Positions 35,775 to 45,051 of a DNA stretch of 64,000 nt are shown here, piece after piece (positions within the stretch are counted from its first letter, which is position 1; each line of letters starts with the position of its first letter). The notes beneath the pieces are model-generated. The model was not told the origin of the DNA. It made no database searches and worked only from the letters and a program-made list of their open reading frames with translations. The stretch comes from Stenotrophomonas sp. NA06056 (GTDB lineage: Bacteria; Pseudomonadota; Gammaproteobacteria; Xanthomonadales; Xanthomonadaceae): contig NZ_CP054931.1 in NCBI RefSeq assembly GCF_013364355.1, positions 3,162,001 through 3,226,000 on the forward strand. Reading direction: 5' to 3'. The position numbers and the translations under genes are program-made.

Positions 35775-38057
35775 ATGACCCACATCAAGACCCGCAAGTA
35801 CGCACCTCGCGTTTCCGTACTGGCCACCGCCACCCTGGCCGCCGGCTTCGCGCCGCTGGCCGCACAGGCGGCCGACGACGCCGGAGCCAGCAAGGCCACC
35901 GAACTGGACAAGGTCCAGGTGCGTGGCAGCTGGTTCAACCCGTCCTCGCCGAAGTTCACCGCTGCCCTGCTGGACACCCCGAAGTCGGTCTCGATCGTCT
36001 CGGAGAAGCTGATCGCCGAAACCGGCGCGACCAACCTGCAGGATGCGCTGCGCATGGTGCCGGGCATCACCTTCGGTGCCGGCGAAGGCGGCAACCCGAC
36101 CGGCGACCGCCCGTTCATCCGTGGCTTCGACTCGCAGAGCAACATGTTCGTCGATGGCCTGCGCGACGTCGGTTCGCAGACCCGCGAAGTGTTCGACCTG
36201 GAGCAGGTGGAAGTGGTCAAGGGCCCGAGCTCGGCCTACGGCGGCCGTGACTCCGGTGGCGGCAGCCTCAACCTGGTCAGCAAGACCCCGAAGCTGAAGA
36301 ACGAGACCACGGCCAGCATGGGCATCGGTACCGACAGCTACGCGCGCGGCACCGTGGACGCCAACTACGTGCTGGGCGATGGCATCGCCGCACGCCTGAA
36401 CCTGATGAAGCACGAGTCGGACATCGCCGGCCGCGACGCTGCCAATGTCAGCCGCTGGGGCATCGCGCCGTCGATCGCGTTCGGCCTGAACGGCCCGGCG
36501 CAGCTGATCGCCAGCCACTACCACATGCAGAGCGATGACCTGCCGGATGCCGGCGGCTTCCCGTATGGCAACCCGAACGGCGCACCGGTATCGAAGTGGG
36601 TCGACGGGCGCCCGATGGTGCCCGACCGCAACAACTACTACGGTCTGGTGGACCGCGATTTCCAGCGCACCCGCGCCGACATCAGCACCCTGGACGGCAG
36701 CTACGACTTCGGCAGCCACAAGCTGCGCAACATCGCGCGCCTGGGCAACACCAGCAACGATTACCTGTGGACCCAGCCGGACGACAGCCAGGGCAACCCG
36801 AACAACTACGGCACCTTGTGGCGCCGTACCAACAGCCGCGCCGTCGACGTCAAGAGCTTCGCTGACCAGCTGAGCCTGACCGGTGCGTTCCAGACCGGCG
36901 CGCTGAAGCACAGCTACAGCGCCGGCGTGGAATACAGCGACGAGAAGATGACCCGTGGCAGTTACCTGATGACCCCGGGCACCAACAACCCGCTGACCAA
37001 CAGCAGCAAGTGCCCGACCATCGGCGCTGCTACCGGCTACAACTGCACCAGCTTCGACAATCCGAACCCGAACGATCCGTGGGCGGCGACCCATGCGGTG
37101 TACCGCAGCGACAAGGCACTGGACGTCGAGCAGCGCACCAAGACCACGTCTGCTTATCTGTTCGATACCATCGAACTCAATGCGCAGTGGAGTTTCAACC
37201 TCGGCCTGCGCTACGACGACTTCTCCACCACCCTGACCACCCCGGTGGCCGGCAAGGCGCCGACCCGTGTGCGCAACGACAATGACTTCCTGAACTACCA
37301 GGCCGGCATCGTCTTCAAGCCTTCGGCCAACGGCAGCATCTACCTGTCCTACGGCACCTCCTCGACCCCGCCAGGCATGGACGGTGGTGATGGCTCGGAT
37401 GGCCTGAGCGCCGCAGTGGCCGACCTCAAGCCGCAGGAAACCAAGAACCTTGAGCTGGGCACCAAGTGGGACCTGTTCGACAACCGCCTGAACCTGACGG
37501 CTGCGATCTTCCACACCGTGATGGACAACGCGCGCGTGACCGTGGACAACGGCACCAGCCAGAACGCCGGCAAGAAGGAAATCAATGGCTTCGAGCTGGG
37601 CTTCACCGGCCAGCTGACCGATGCCTGGAGCCTGTACGGTGGCTACACCTACCTGGACTCGGAACTGAAGGACAACGGCTTCGTCTGCGCCGTGTCCGGC
37701 CGCACCTGCCCGTCCAATGTCTACGTGCCCTCGCCGTACAACGGCAACGTGTTCCCGAACACCGCCAAGCACAGCGCCACCCTGTGGACCACCTACCGCT
37801 TCCCGTTCGGCCTGACCGTCGGTGCCGGTGCCAACTACTCCGACAAGCAGTACGGTGATGTGGCCAACACCAAGTGGATCGCCAGCTACACCCGCTTCGA
37901 TGCAATGGCCAGCTACGCGATCCAGGACAACATCAGCCTGCAGTTGAACGTGCAGAACCTGACCGACAAGACCTACTTCACCAAGGCCTACGCATCGCAC
38001 TACGCGAGCATCGCCCCGGGTCGTTCGGCCACCCTGGCACTGAACATGAAGTTCTGA
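35775..38057 (+). CDS. TonB-dependent siderophore receptor (Fiu/PiuA type)
   Basis: 760-residue outer-membrane receptor for catecholate-type ferric siderophores. Signal peptide to about residue 34 (AAQA), TonB-box region LDKVQVRG, plug with DTPKSVSIVSEKLI, TNLQDALRMVPGITFGAGEGG and RGFDSQSNMFVDGLRD, then YGGRDSGGGSLNLVSKTPK. The barrel ends in ALNMKF. PiuC-like dioxygenase two genes downstream is the same neighbourhood as fiu-ybiX in E. coli and piuA-piuC in Pseudomonas. A Fur box lies about 600 bp upstream. ATG 35775 fits the signal peptide. Confidence 0.9.
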   Translation: MTHIKTRKYAPRVSVLATATLAAGFAPLAAQAADDAGASKATELDKVQVRGSWFNPSSPKFTAALLDTPKSVSIVSEKLIAETGATNLQDALRMVPGITFGAGEGGNPTGDRPFIRGFDSQSNMFVDGLRDVGSQTREVFDLEQVEVVKGPSSAYGGRDSGGGSLNLVSKTPKLKNETTASMGIGTDSYARGTVDANYVLGDGIAARLNLMKHESDIAGRDAANVSRWGIAPSIAFGLNGPAQLIASHYHMQSDDLPDAGGFPYGNPNGAPVSKWVDGRPMVPDRNNYYGLVDRDFQRTRADISTLDGSYDFGSHKLRNIARLGNTSNDYLWTQPDDSQGNPNNYGTLWRRTNSRAVDVKSFADQLSLTGAFQTGALKHSYSAGVEYSDEKMTRGSYLMTPGTNNPLTNSSKCPTIGAATGYNCTSFDNPNPNDPWAATHAVYRSDKALDVEQRTKTTSAYLFDTIELNAQWSFNLGLRYDDFSTTLTTPVAGKAPTRVRNDNDFLNYQAGIVFKPSANGSIYLSYGTSSTPPGMDGGDGSDGLSAAVADLKPQETKNLELGTKWDLFDNRLNLTAAIFHTVMDNARVTVDNGTSQNAGKKEINGFELGFTGQLTDAWSLYGGYTYLDSELKDNGFVCAVSGRTCPSNVYVPSPYNGNVFPNTAKHSATLWTTYRFPFGLTVGAGANYSDKQYGDVANTKWIASYTRFDAMASYAIQDNISLQLNVQNLTDKTYFTKAYASHYASIAPGRSATLALNMKF

Positions 38058-38077
38058 TGTAACCCGCAGCACCCGCA

Positions 38078-38106
38078 CGGCGGCAGGATCTCCTGCCGCC
38101 GTTTTT
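38078..38106 (+). terminator. Rho-independent terminator after siderophore receptor
   Basis: Perfect stem CGGCGGCAGGA / TCCTGCCGCCG, loop TC, then TTTTTG. Some read-through into the Sel1 gene is likely, as that gene has no obvious promoter. Confidence 0.88.
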
Positions 38107-38127
38107 GTTTCCGGCGATACTCCGCGC

Positions 38128-38847
38128 ATGGCATCCACTACCCCGTTTGATTCCGACGCTCTGGCAGACCTGCTGCTGCATGACCCGCAGGCCGCCTTCG
38201 CGCGCGTGCGCGATGCGGCACAGGCCGGACAGATCGAGGCGCAGCTGCTGCTGGCACAGATGCACATGGAAGGCAAAGGCACGCCGCAAGACGCTGCCGC
38301 TGCCCTGCTCTGGTACGAGACCGCAGCCAACAACGGCGCGCCGATGGCGATGAACATGCTTGGCCGCTGCCATGAGCTGGGCCAGGGCACGGTCGCCGAC
38401 CCGACGTTGGCCGCGGTCTGGTACCGACGCGCGGCCGACACCGGGCTGGACTGGGGCCTGTACAACCTGGCCAACCTGCTGGCCACCGGCCGTGGCGTGC
38501 CGCAGGACCGTGCACAGGCACTGGCGCTGTACACCCGCGCGGCGCATCTGGGCCACGCCAAGTCGATGAACCTGTTGGCCCGGCATCTGGAAGATGGACT
38601 GGACACCGGACGCGATCCGCAGGCTGCGCTGGCCTGGTACCGGCGCGCAGCCGAGGCCGGCGATTTCCGCGGCCAGACCAACTACGCCTCGATCCTGCTG
38701 CAGGCCGGTGAGATCGAACAAGCCGTGCACTGGCTACGGCTGGCGCTGCAGCACGGTAGTCCCGCCTTCATGGCGCATATCGTGCCCGAGCTGGCCGCCT
38801 CACCCCACCCGCAGGTGCGCGCCCTGGTCGCACCGTCCGCTTGCTGA
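38128..38847 (+). CDS. Sel1-repeat (TPR-like) protein
   Basis: 239 residues made of about five Sel1-like repeats: [72 protein letters not shown] and [17 protein letters not shown]. Such helical repeats bind other proteins. No signal peptide, so cytoplasmic. A Sel1 gene next to piuC is also seen in Pseudomonas; its role there is not established. Stop is 11 bp before the dioxygenase ATG. Confidence 0.87.
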   Translation: MASTTPFDSDALADLLLHDPQAAFARVRDAAQAGQIEAQLLLAQMHMEGKGTPQDAAAALLWYETAANNGAPMAMNMLGRCHELGQGTVADPTLAAVWYRRAADTGLDWGLYNLANLLATGRGVPQDRAQALALYTRAAHLGHAKSMNLLARHLEDGLDTGRDPQAALAWYRRAAEAGDFRGQTNYASILLQAGEIEQAVHWLRLALQHGSPAFMAHIVPELAASPHPQVRALVAPSAC

Positions 38848-38857
38848 GGACTTCCGC

Positions 38858-39535
38858 ATGCTGCTGCACATCCCCGACATCCTCAGCGCCGGACAGGTGG
38901 CTGATATCCGCCGCAGGCTCGATGCGGCCGACTGGACCGATGGCCGCGAGACCGTCGGCCACCTCGGCGCACAGGCCAAGCACAACCAGCAGCTGCCGGA
39001 CGCCTCGCCCCTGCGCCGCGAACTGGGCGAAATCATTCTGGTGGCACTGGCACGGCATCCCTTGTTCTTCAGCGCCGCGCTGCCGTTGAAATACCTGCCA
39101 CCACGCTTCAACCGCTACAGCGGCGGCGGCACCTACGGGTTCCACGTCGATGGCGCGGTGATGAGCCTGGCCAACGGCGAACAGCTGCGCTCGGACATTT
39201 CCTGCACGCTGTTCCTGTCCGATCCGGACGAGTACGACGGCGGCGAGCTGATCATCAGCGACACCTACGGCGAGCACGAAGTGAAGCTGCCGGCCGGCGA
39301 TCTGATCGTGTATCCCTCCAGCAGCCTGCACAAGGTCAATCCAGTCACCCGCGGCGCGCGCGTGGCCTCGTTTTTCTGGGTGCAGAGCATGATCCGCGAC
39401 GATGTGCAGCGGCGCCTGCTGTGGGAGATGGATACCTCCATCGAGCGCCTGCGGCAGACCAATGGCGATGCCGATGCGGTGCTGCAGCTGACCGGCGTGT
39501 ACCACAACCTGCTGCGACGCTGGAGCGAGGTCTGA
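38858..39535 (+). CDS. piuC: Fe(II)/2-oxoglutarate-dependent hydroxylase PiuC (YbiX)
   Basis: 225-residue dioxygenase of the PKHD/YbiX type. Iron ligands are His96 and Asp98 in [10 protein letters not shown] and His158 in [10 protein letters not shown], with the 2-oxoglutarate Arg in [13 protein letters not shown]. The family is regularly linked to catecholate siderophore receptors and is iron-regulated. The substrate is unknown. Start at ATG 38858 with GAGGA six bases upstream. Confidence 0.92.
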   Translation: MLLHIPDILSAGQVADIRRRLDAADWTDGRETVGHLGAQAKHNQQLPDASPLRRELGEIILVALARHPLFFSAALPLKYLPPRFNRYSGGGTYGFHVDGAVMSLANGEQLRSDISCTLFLSDPDEYDGGELIISDTYGEHEVKLPAGDLIVYPSSSLHKVNPVTRGARVASFFWVQSMIRDDVQRRLLWEMDTSIERLRQTNGDADAVLQLTGVYHNLLRRWSEV

Positions 39536-39563
39536 GCGGATCAGGCCCTTCCTGCGACATTTT

Positions 39564-39583
39564 GGCAATCATTCTCATTTGCA
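39564..39583. promoter_or_regulatory. Fur box upstream of second siderophore locus
   Basis: GGCAATCATTCTCATTTGCA; reverse complement TGCAAATGAGAATGATTGCC matches the GATAATGATAATCATTATC consensus well (AATGAGAATGATT core). It lies about 45 bp before the small protein gene at 39627. Confidence 0.75.
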
Positions 39584-39626
39584 ACGGCTAACGGGTCTCA
39601 TTACAATCACGCCCCGTTGACGCCGG

Positions 39627-40103
39627 ATGTTCCGGCCAGCCAGGGATTTCCGCTTGCGTCGCCCGTTCCGTCCCCGCCCGCTTCGGCTTGTACAGCTCGG
39701 CACCGCCATGCGCGGCCGTCGGCCTGCGCTGGCCAGCCTGCTGGCGTGGGTGGCGATGTTGACGCTGTTGCTGGGCACCCTGCCGTTGCTGCCGGTGGCC
39801 CATGCTGCAGCTCCCCAGGCGCTGCAACAGCCGCTGGAAGAGCGTGGCGGCGAAGGCCCCCTGCAGGAAGAAGCGCCGGCCAAGCTGCGGCGCTGCGCCT
39901 CGGCACCCGCCAGGTCCACCGACAAGCCGGCCCCGCCGCTGCTGCTGGCCAGCCAATGGCTGCGCACTGAACTTGATCTGGTTCCCTCCGCGTCGGCTCT
40001 GTCCGGCGTGCGTCCGCACTGGCCATTGGCCGCCCCGGACATGCCCTGGACCGATGCGCCCGGGCGTCGCCAGCAACGCGGCCAGGCGCCGCCGCTCGCC
40101 TGA
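39627..40103 (+). CDS. Small membrane-anchored hypothetical protein upstream of CirA-like receptor
   Basis: 158 residues from ATG 39627, or 131 from ATG 39708 (MRGRRPALASLLAWVAML...). One signal-anchor-like segment AWVAMLTLLLGTLPLLPVAHA, then an acidic/Pro-rich tail. No family recognised. Position and build mirror the gene at 35216: Fur box, small anchored protein, then TonB receptor. Whether it is translated is uncertain. Confidence 0.45.
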   Translation: MFRPARDFRLRRPFRPRPLRLVQLGTAMRGRRPALASLLAWVAMLTLLLGTLPLLPVAHAAAPQALQQPLEERGGEGPLQEEAPAKLRRCASAPARSTDKPAPPLLLASQWLRTELDLVPSASALSGVRPHWPLAAPDMPWTDAPGRRQQRGQAPPLA

Positions 40104-40251
40104 TCCACGGCACGCCGTGACCGCCTGCGCGGTTGCACCGGCTCGCCACAGCCTGCTTCACCTCTGCCGCCCCTGACCGGGCTTTCCCTGCCCTGCCGTG
40201 CGCGCTCCGCGCCCGGCATCGCGCTGCCTTACATCCTTCGAGGTATCTGCC

Positions 40252-42672
40252 ATGGCCCAGCGCCATCGTGTCCGTTCGTCCCTGTCCCGCCATCTGTTGA
40301 CCAGCGCCGTGCTGGCCGCCGTCACGGCTCCCGCCTACGCCAGTGGTGCCGCCAGTGGCGCGCCGCAGACGCTGGACAAGGTGGTGGTCACCGCCTCCGG
40401 CTTTGAACAGAAAGTGGTCGATGCGCCGGCCAGCATCAGCGTGGTCAGCCGCGAAGAGCTGAGCAAGCGCCCCTATACCAGCCTGGTCGACGCCCTGCGC
40501 GACGTGGAAGGCATCGACGTCGGCCTGGAAGCCACCGACAAGAACGGCCGCGCCACCATCTCCATGCGCGGCCTGCCGTCCGAATACACCCTGGTGCTGA
40601 TCGACGGTCGCCGCCAGAGCAACGCCGGCCAGCTGTATCCGAACAACTTCGGCGGTGGCCAGTTCGCCTACCTGCCGCCGCTGGATGCGATCGAACGCAT
40701 CGAAGTGGTGCGTGGCCCGATGTCCACGCTGTACGGCTCGGATGCAATGGGCGGTGTCATCAACATCATCACCCGCCGCAACCAGGACAGCTGGCACGGC
40801 GCGGTTACCCAGGGCTTCACCGTGCAGCAGGACGACCAGTTCGGCGATGCGCGCAGCACCGACCTGTACCTGAGCGGCCCGCTGGTCAAGGATCGCCTCG
40901 GCTTGGCCGTGCGCGGCAGCTACTACGATGCCAAGGCATCCAATCCCGAATGGGACGCACTGACCCTGCCCGACGGCACGCTGTGGGAGCGCAGCATTGG
41001 TTTCGGTGGCGGCGGCAAGTCGGTGGCCAACACCAACTGGAACACCGGCATGCGCCTGAACTTCCATGTCAACGACGACCACGAACTGTGGCTGGACTAC
41101 GACGTCTCGCGCCAGAAGTACGACAACAGCGAGGGCCAGACCGGCACGCTCGACAGCCTGGCCAGCCTGTGGCGCGTGGGCAACGCGGTGATCCCGAACC
41201 CGAATGGCAACGGCACCGTCACCCGCCGCGTGGTGCAGCCGCGCGTGGGCTACACCGCCTACCAGCGCTACGAGCGCGACCAGCTCTCGCTGACCCATCA
41301 GGGCCGCTACAGCTTCGGTACCTGGCAGACCTCGCTGACCCACAGCAAGAGCAGCAACCTCGGCCGCTCGCTGCCGCTGACCCTGGACGAGCGCGCTGGC
41401 CTGCAGACCCTGTGGAACGACGTCTGCCGCCGCACCGGTGCCGCCAACAACTGTGCCGCCGGCCGCAACAACGCCCTGGGTGCGCTCAACGCCAGCGAAC
41501 AGGCGCGCCTGCAGGCGTTCCTGCCGCGTCCGCTGCGCACCATGGAGCTGGAAGGCTACGTACTGGACACGATGCTCGACCTGGACTTCGGCGCGCACAA
41601 GCTGACCGTGGGTGGCCAGTACAACGACACCGACATGGTGGACGGCGTGTTCGGCATGGACGGTGCCGGCTACCGCAGCAACACCAAGCAGAAGCACCGC
41701 ATGTGGGCGCTGTTCGCCGAGGACAACTGGTCGCTGACCGACACCCTGACCGCCACCTTCGGCCTGCGCTACGACGACCACAACATCTTCGGCAGCCATG
41801 TCAGCCCGCGCGGCTACCTGGTCTGGAACGCCACCGACGCGTGGACCTTCAAGGGTGGCGTCAGCACCGGCTACAAGACCCCGCGTCCGGACCAGTTGTT
41901 TCCCGGCATCACCGGCTTTGGTGGCCAGGGCGTGCTGCCGCTGGTGGGTTCGCCGAACCTGAAGCCGGAAACCAGCACCAACTACGAGCTGGCCGCGTAC
42001 TACGAGGGCCAGCGCTGGGGCTTCAACGTCACCGGTTTCATCAACAAGTTCGAAGACAAGATCGCCAGCGGCGGCACGTTCCCCAACTGTGAGGTTGCAC
42101 CAGCCGGCAGTGGTTACTGCGTGGACATCGGCCCGGGCTGGGCGTCGCTGGGCTACAGCACGTTCACCCAGAGCGTGAACATCGACAAGGCCGAAACCCG
42201 CGGCGCGGAACTGGCCGGCCACGTCGACCTGCTGGACAACCTGCAGCTGCGTGGCAATTACACCTGGACCAAGAGCGAGCAGACCGCCGGCTCCGGCAAG
42301 GGCCTGCCGATCACCGGCACCATGCCGGCCAAGCACATGGCCAACGCCAGCCTCAACTGGCAGCTCAACGATGCCATCAGCCTGTCGCTGATCGGCGAAG
42401 GCCGCTACGACCGCTACCGCGACACGATCCTCGATGCCGCCGGTGCCAGCCACACCCGCTACTACGAGGACTACACCATCTTCCACCTCGGTGGCAGCTG
42501 GAAGGCTACGCAGTGGCTGACCGTCAACGCGCGGGTGAACAACCTGTTCGACAAGAACTTCGTCTCGCAGTCGTGCCTGCTGACCAGCCCCAGCGAATAC
42601 AACTGCGTGGACGATTACGCCACCAAGGACCAGCGCCGCAGCTATTGGATCTCGCTCAACGCGAAGTTCTGA
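40252..42672 (+). CDS. TonB-dependent siderophore receptor (CirA/FepA type)
   Basis: 806-residue outer-membrane receptor. Signal peptide ends at AYAS; TonB box region LDKVVVTASGFEQ; plug with VDAPASISVVSREELSKRP, DALRDVEGIDVG, ISMRGLPSEYTLVLIDGRRQ and RIEVVRGPMSTLYGSDAMGGVINIITR. The barrel ends NAKF. The plug sequence is that of CirA/FepA-like catecholate receptors. GAGG lies about 12 bases upstream of ATG 40252. The five genes that follow look like the reductive branch of the same iron uptake system. Confidence 0.92.
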   Translation: MAQRHRVRSSLSRHLLTSAVLAAVTAPAYASGAASGAPQTLDKVVVTASGFEQKVVDAPASISVVSREELSKRPYTSLVDALRDVEGIDVGLEATDKNGRATISMRGLPSEYTLVLIDGRRQSNAGQLYPNNFGGGQFAYLPPLDAIERIEVVRGPMSTLYGSDAMGGVINIITRRNQDSWHGAVTQGFTVQQDDQFGDARSTDLYLSGPLVKDRLGLAVRGSYYDAKASNPEWDALTLPDGTLWERSIGFGGGGKSVANTNWNTGMRLNFHVNDDHELWLDYDVSRQKYDNSEGQTGTLDSLASLWRVGNAVIPNPNGNGTVTRRVVQPRVGYTAYQRYERDQLSLTHQGRYSFGTWQTSLTHSKSSNLGRSLPLTLDERAGLQTLWNDVCRRTGAANNCAAGRNNALGALNASEQARLQAFLPRPLRTMELEGYVLDTMLDLDFGAHKLTVGGQYNDTDMVDGVFGMDGAGYRSNTKQKHRMWALFAEDNWSLTDTLTATFGLRYDDHNIFGSHVSPRGYLVWNATDAWTFKGGVSTGYKTPRPDQLFPGITGFGGQGVLPLVGSPNLKPETSTNYELAAYYEGQRWGFNVTGFINKFEDKIASGGTFPNCEVAPAGSGYCVDIGPGWASLGYSTFTQSVNIDKAETRGAELAGHVDLLDNLQLRGNYTWTKSEQTAGSGKGLPITGTMPAKHMANASLNWQLNDAISLSLIGEGRYDRYRDTILDAAGASHTRYYEDYTIFHLGGSWKATQWLTVNARVNNLFDKNFVSQSCLLTSPSEYNCVDDYATKDQRRSYWISLNAKF

Positions 42673-42686
42673 TCGCCGCTCTGGTG

Positions 42687-42829
42687 GGTGCCGACCTTGG
42701 TCGGCACCGTTTCATCCACGCGTGGCGTGGATCTACTGCCCGTAGCGACCTTGGTCGGCACCGTTTCATCCACGCATGGCGTGGATCTACCGGTCAGCGG
42801 TAGTGATAGTGCCGGCCGCTGGCCGGCAG
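42687..42829. repeat. Composite SMAG-type tandem repeat (54-bp period) plus extra palindrome
   Basis: The double palindrome (GACCTTGGTCGGCACC then ATCCACGC.TGGCGTGGATCTAC) occurs twice, starting at 42693 and 42747. A third palindrome GCCGGCCGCTGGCCGGC follows at 42811-42827. The array separates the receptor gene from the Fur box of the next operon. Confidence 0.8.
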
Positions 42830-42860
42830 CCCCCCTTCAGGGATACACAACGACATCTAA

Positions 42861-42882
42861 TTGCGAGCAATTCTCATCAATG
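42861..42882. promoter_or_regulatory. Fur box of the PepSY operon
   Basis: TTGCGAGCAATTCTCATCAATG contains the ATTCTCAT core also present in the Fur box at 39564. It lies about 40 bp before the GTG start at 42920, so the operon should have its own iron-controlled promoter. Confidence 0.6.
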
Positions 42883-42919
42883 ATGTAATGACCAGTATTC
42901 ATCCGTCCCGAACCGTGCC

Positions 42920-43558
42920 GTGAGCCGTCCCGCATCTTCCACCGTGCAGCAGCAACAGAGCCGCGGCTTCTGGCTGCGTACCCTGCACCAGTGGCACTGG
43001 ATCAGCTCGGCGGTCTGCCTGATCGGCATGCTGCTGTTCGCGGTCACCGGCCTGACCCTCAACCACGCCGCGAAGATCGAGGCCAAGCCGCAGGTGCAGA
43101 ACCAGCACCTGGAACTACCGGCCGGGCTGCTCGGCCAACTGGGCACGCGCGAGGACGGCAACGCGCCGATCCCGCGCCCTGCCCGGCAATGGCTGGATGA
43201 GCAGCTGGGCATTTCCATCGGCGGCCGACCCGCCGAATGGTCAGCCGAGGAAATCTATCTGTCGCTGCCACGCCCCGGCGGCGACGCCTGGTTGAGCATC
43301 GACCGCGAAACCGGCGCGGTGGAGTACGAATCGACCTCACGCGGCGCGGTGTCCTACCTCAACGACCTGCACAAGGGCCGCAATGCCGGACCCGCGTGGG
43401 GCTGGTTCCTGGACGTGTTCGCCGTCGCCTGCCTGGTGTTCTGCATCACCGGCCTGTTCCTGCTGCACCTGCATGCGCGGCAGCGACGCATGACCTGGCC
43501 GCTGGTCGGCCTGGGCCTGATGATCCCGCTGCTGATCGCCCTGCTGCTGATCCACTGA
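42920..43558 (+). CDS. PepSY-associated transmembrane protein
   Basis: 212 residues, inner membrane. First TM at about 28-48 ([21 protein letters not shown]) preceded by TLHQWHW and followed by LNHAA, histidines placed as in heme-binding PepSY_TM proteins. A periplasmic PepSY-like domain follows ([29 protein letters not shown]). The typical [19 protein letters not shown] motif leads into two closing TMs. Starts at GTG 42920 after a Fur box. Probable role: carrying electrons across the membrane to periplasmic acceptors; this is inferred from family and neighbours. Confidence 0.85.
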   Translation: MSRPASSTVQQQQSRGFWLRTLHQWHWISSAVCLIGMLLFAVTGLTLNHAAKIEAKPQVQNQHLELPAGLLGQLGTREDGNAPIPRPARQWLDEQLGISIGGRPAEWSAEEIYLSLPRPGGDAWLSIDRETGAVEYESTSRGAVSYLNDLHKGRNAGPAWGWFLDVFAVACLVFCITGLFLLHLHARQRRMTWPLVGLGLMIPLLIALLLIH

Positions 43559-43598
43559 CATTCACCGTGATTTCCATCCGTTTCTCCGGAGCCGCCCC

Positions 43599-44117
43599 AT
43601 GCGCGTCACCCTGACCATCGCCCTCAGCGGCCTGCTGGCCACCTCGCCGGCCTACGCCACCACCCTCGACATCAACGTCGAAGTGCCCAAGCTCAACGTG
43701 GCCGAATACCACCGCCCGTATGTGGCGGTGTGGCTGGAAGGTGCCGACCAGAAGGTCGCCGCCAACCTGTCGGTCTGGTACCAGCAGACCAGCAACAGCG
43801 AAGGCCATGGCACCAAATGGCTGCCCGACCTGCGCCAGTGGTGGCGCAAGAGTGGCCGCACCCTGCAGGTACCGGTGGATGGCGTGACCGGCCCGACCCG
43901 CCCTGCCGGCAAGCACGCACTGTCGTTCAACGACAAGCAGCCGGCGCTGAAGCAGCTGGCCCCGGGCAACTACACCCTGGTGGTGGAAGCGGTGCGCGAA
44001 GTGGGCGGCCGTGAACTGCTGAAGATTCCCTTCACCTGGCCGGCCACCGCTGCACAGAACGGCCGCGCGCAGGGCGCCACCGAGCTGGGCCAGGTCACCC
44101 TCGCCGTCAAACCCTGA
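43599..44117 (+). CDS. DUF2271 periplasmic protein, candidate ApbE substrate
   Basis: 172 residues with signal peptide (MRVTLTIALSGLLATSPAYA). The DUF2271 body has YHRPYVAVWLEGADQKVA and LPDLRQWWRKSGRTLQVPVDG. Residues 94-100 read DGVTGPT, close to the flavinylation motif D-x2-(S/T)-G-A-(S/T) used by ApbE, with Pro in place of Ala; Thr100 would carry FMN. The apbE gene is two genes downstream. Predicted to be a soluble periplasmic flavoprotein that passes electrons to ferric siderophore. Confidence 0.82.
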   Translation: MRVTLTIALSGLLATSPAYATTLDINVEVPKLNVAEYHRPYVAVWLEGADQKVAANLSVWYQQTSNSEGHGTKWLPDLRQWWRKSGRTLQVPVDGVTGPTRPAGKHALSFNDKQPALKQLAPGNYTLVVEAVREVGGRELLKIPFTWPATAAQNGRAQGATELGQVTLAVKP

Positions 44118-44192
44118 GAGGGGACGGAGGGGATCAAGTCGTAATCCCCTTGCCCTTGTCGCATCACCCCGCATTCCACTGGAGTCTTCCGC

Positions 44193-44996
44193 ATGAAGCG
44201 CACGCTCGTCCTCGCCGCCGCTCTGGCCGCTGCCCTTCCCTTCTCTGCCCTGGCCCACAAGGCCTGGCTGCTGCCCTCGCAGACCGTGATCGCCGGCAAC
44301 GCGCCGTGGATCACCGTCGATGGTGCGGTCTCCAATGACCTGTTCTATTTCAACCATGTGCCGCTGCGCCTGGAATCGGTGGTAATCACTGCCCCGGACG
44401 GCAGCACCGTGCAGGCGCAGAACGCGGCCACCGGCAAGTACCGCAGCGTGTTCGACGTCGAGCTGAAGCAGCAGGGCACCTACCGCATCGCCTCGGTCAA
44501 CGACGGCCTGTCCGCCACCTATGAACTGAATGGCGAGCGCAAGCGCTGGCGCGGCACCGCCGCTACCTTCGGCGAACTGCCCAAGGATGCCAAGAAGCTG
44601 GAAGTGAGCCAGTCAGTCGGCCGCGTGGAGACCTTCGTCACCAACGGCGCGCCGAACGACACCGCGCTGAAGCCGACCAACCGCGGCATCGAACTGGTGG
44701 CCGTCGGCCACCCGAACGACCTGTTCGCCGGCGAGGAAGCGACCTTCCGCGTACTGGTCGACGGCAAGCCGACCGCGGGCCTGGAGTTCGAGATCGTGCG
44801 CGGCGGTACCCGCTACCGCAACGCGCAGGACGAGCAGAAACTGACCAGCGACGCCAAGGGCGAGATCAAGGTGACCTGGCCGGAAGCCGGCATGTACTGG
44901 CTGGAAACCGGCACCGAGGACAAGAAGACCTCGGTCAAGCAGGCTGCCAAGCGCCGCCTCAGCTACGTCGCCACGCTGGAAGTGCTGCCGCAGTAA
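44193..44996 (+). CDS. DUF4198 exported protein
   Basis: 267 residues. Signal peptide [21 protein letters not shown], then mature N-terminus [15 protein letters not shown], the conserved DUF4198 start with its exposed histidine. Two beta-sandwich-like halves follow ([39 protein letters not shown]). DUF4198 relatives include the NikM-like periplasmic proteins of metal uptake systems. Here it probably binds metal or siderophore near the DUF2271 protein. It lies 75 bp after that gene. Confidence 0.85.
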   Translation: MKRTLVLAAALAAALPFSALAHKAWLLPSQTVIAGNAPWITVDGAVSNDLFYFNHVPLRLESVVITAPDGSTVQAQNAATGKYRSVFDVELKQQGTYRIASVNDGLSATYELNGERKRWRGTAATFGELPKDAKKLEVSQSVGRVETFVTNGAPNDTALKPTNRGIELVAVGHPNDLFAGEEATFRVLVDGKPTAGLEFEIVRGGTRYRNAQDEQKLTSDAKGEIKVTWPEAGMYWLETGTEDKKTSVKQAAKRRLSYVATLEVLPQ

Positions 44997-45051
44997 ACGC
45001 ATCGCTGCGATATCCGGCGCGCCCGGGTATCGCAGCCTGCAACGCATAGCC

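Noticed and set aside
35742..38681. 979-codon minus-strand frame opposite the Fiu/PiuA-type receptor and Sel1 genes
   Set aside because: Antisense shadow; runs across two genuine plus-strand genes and a terminator.
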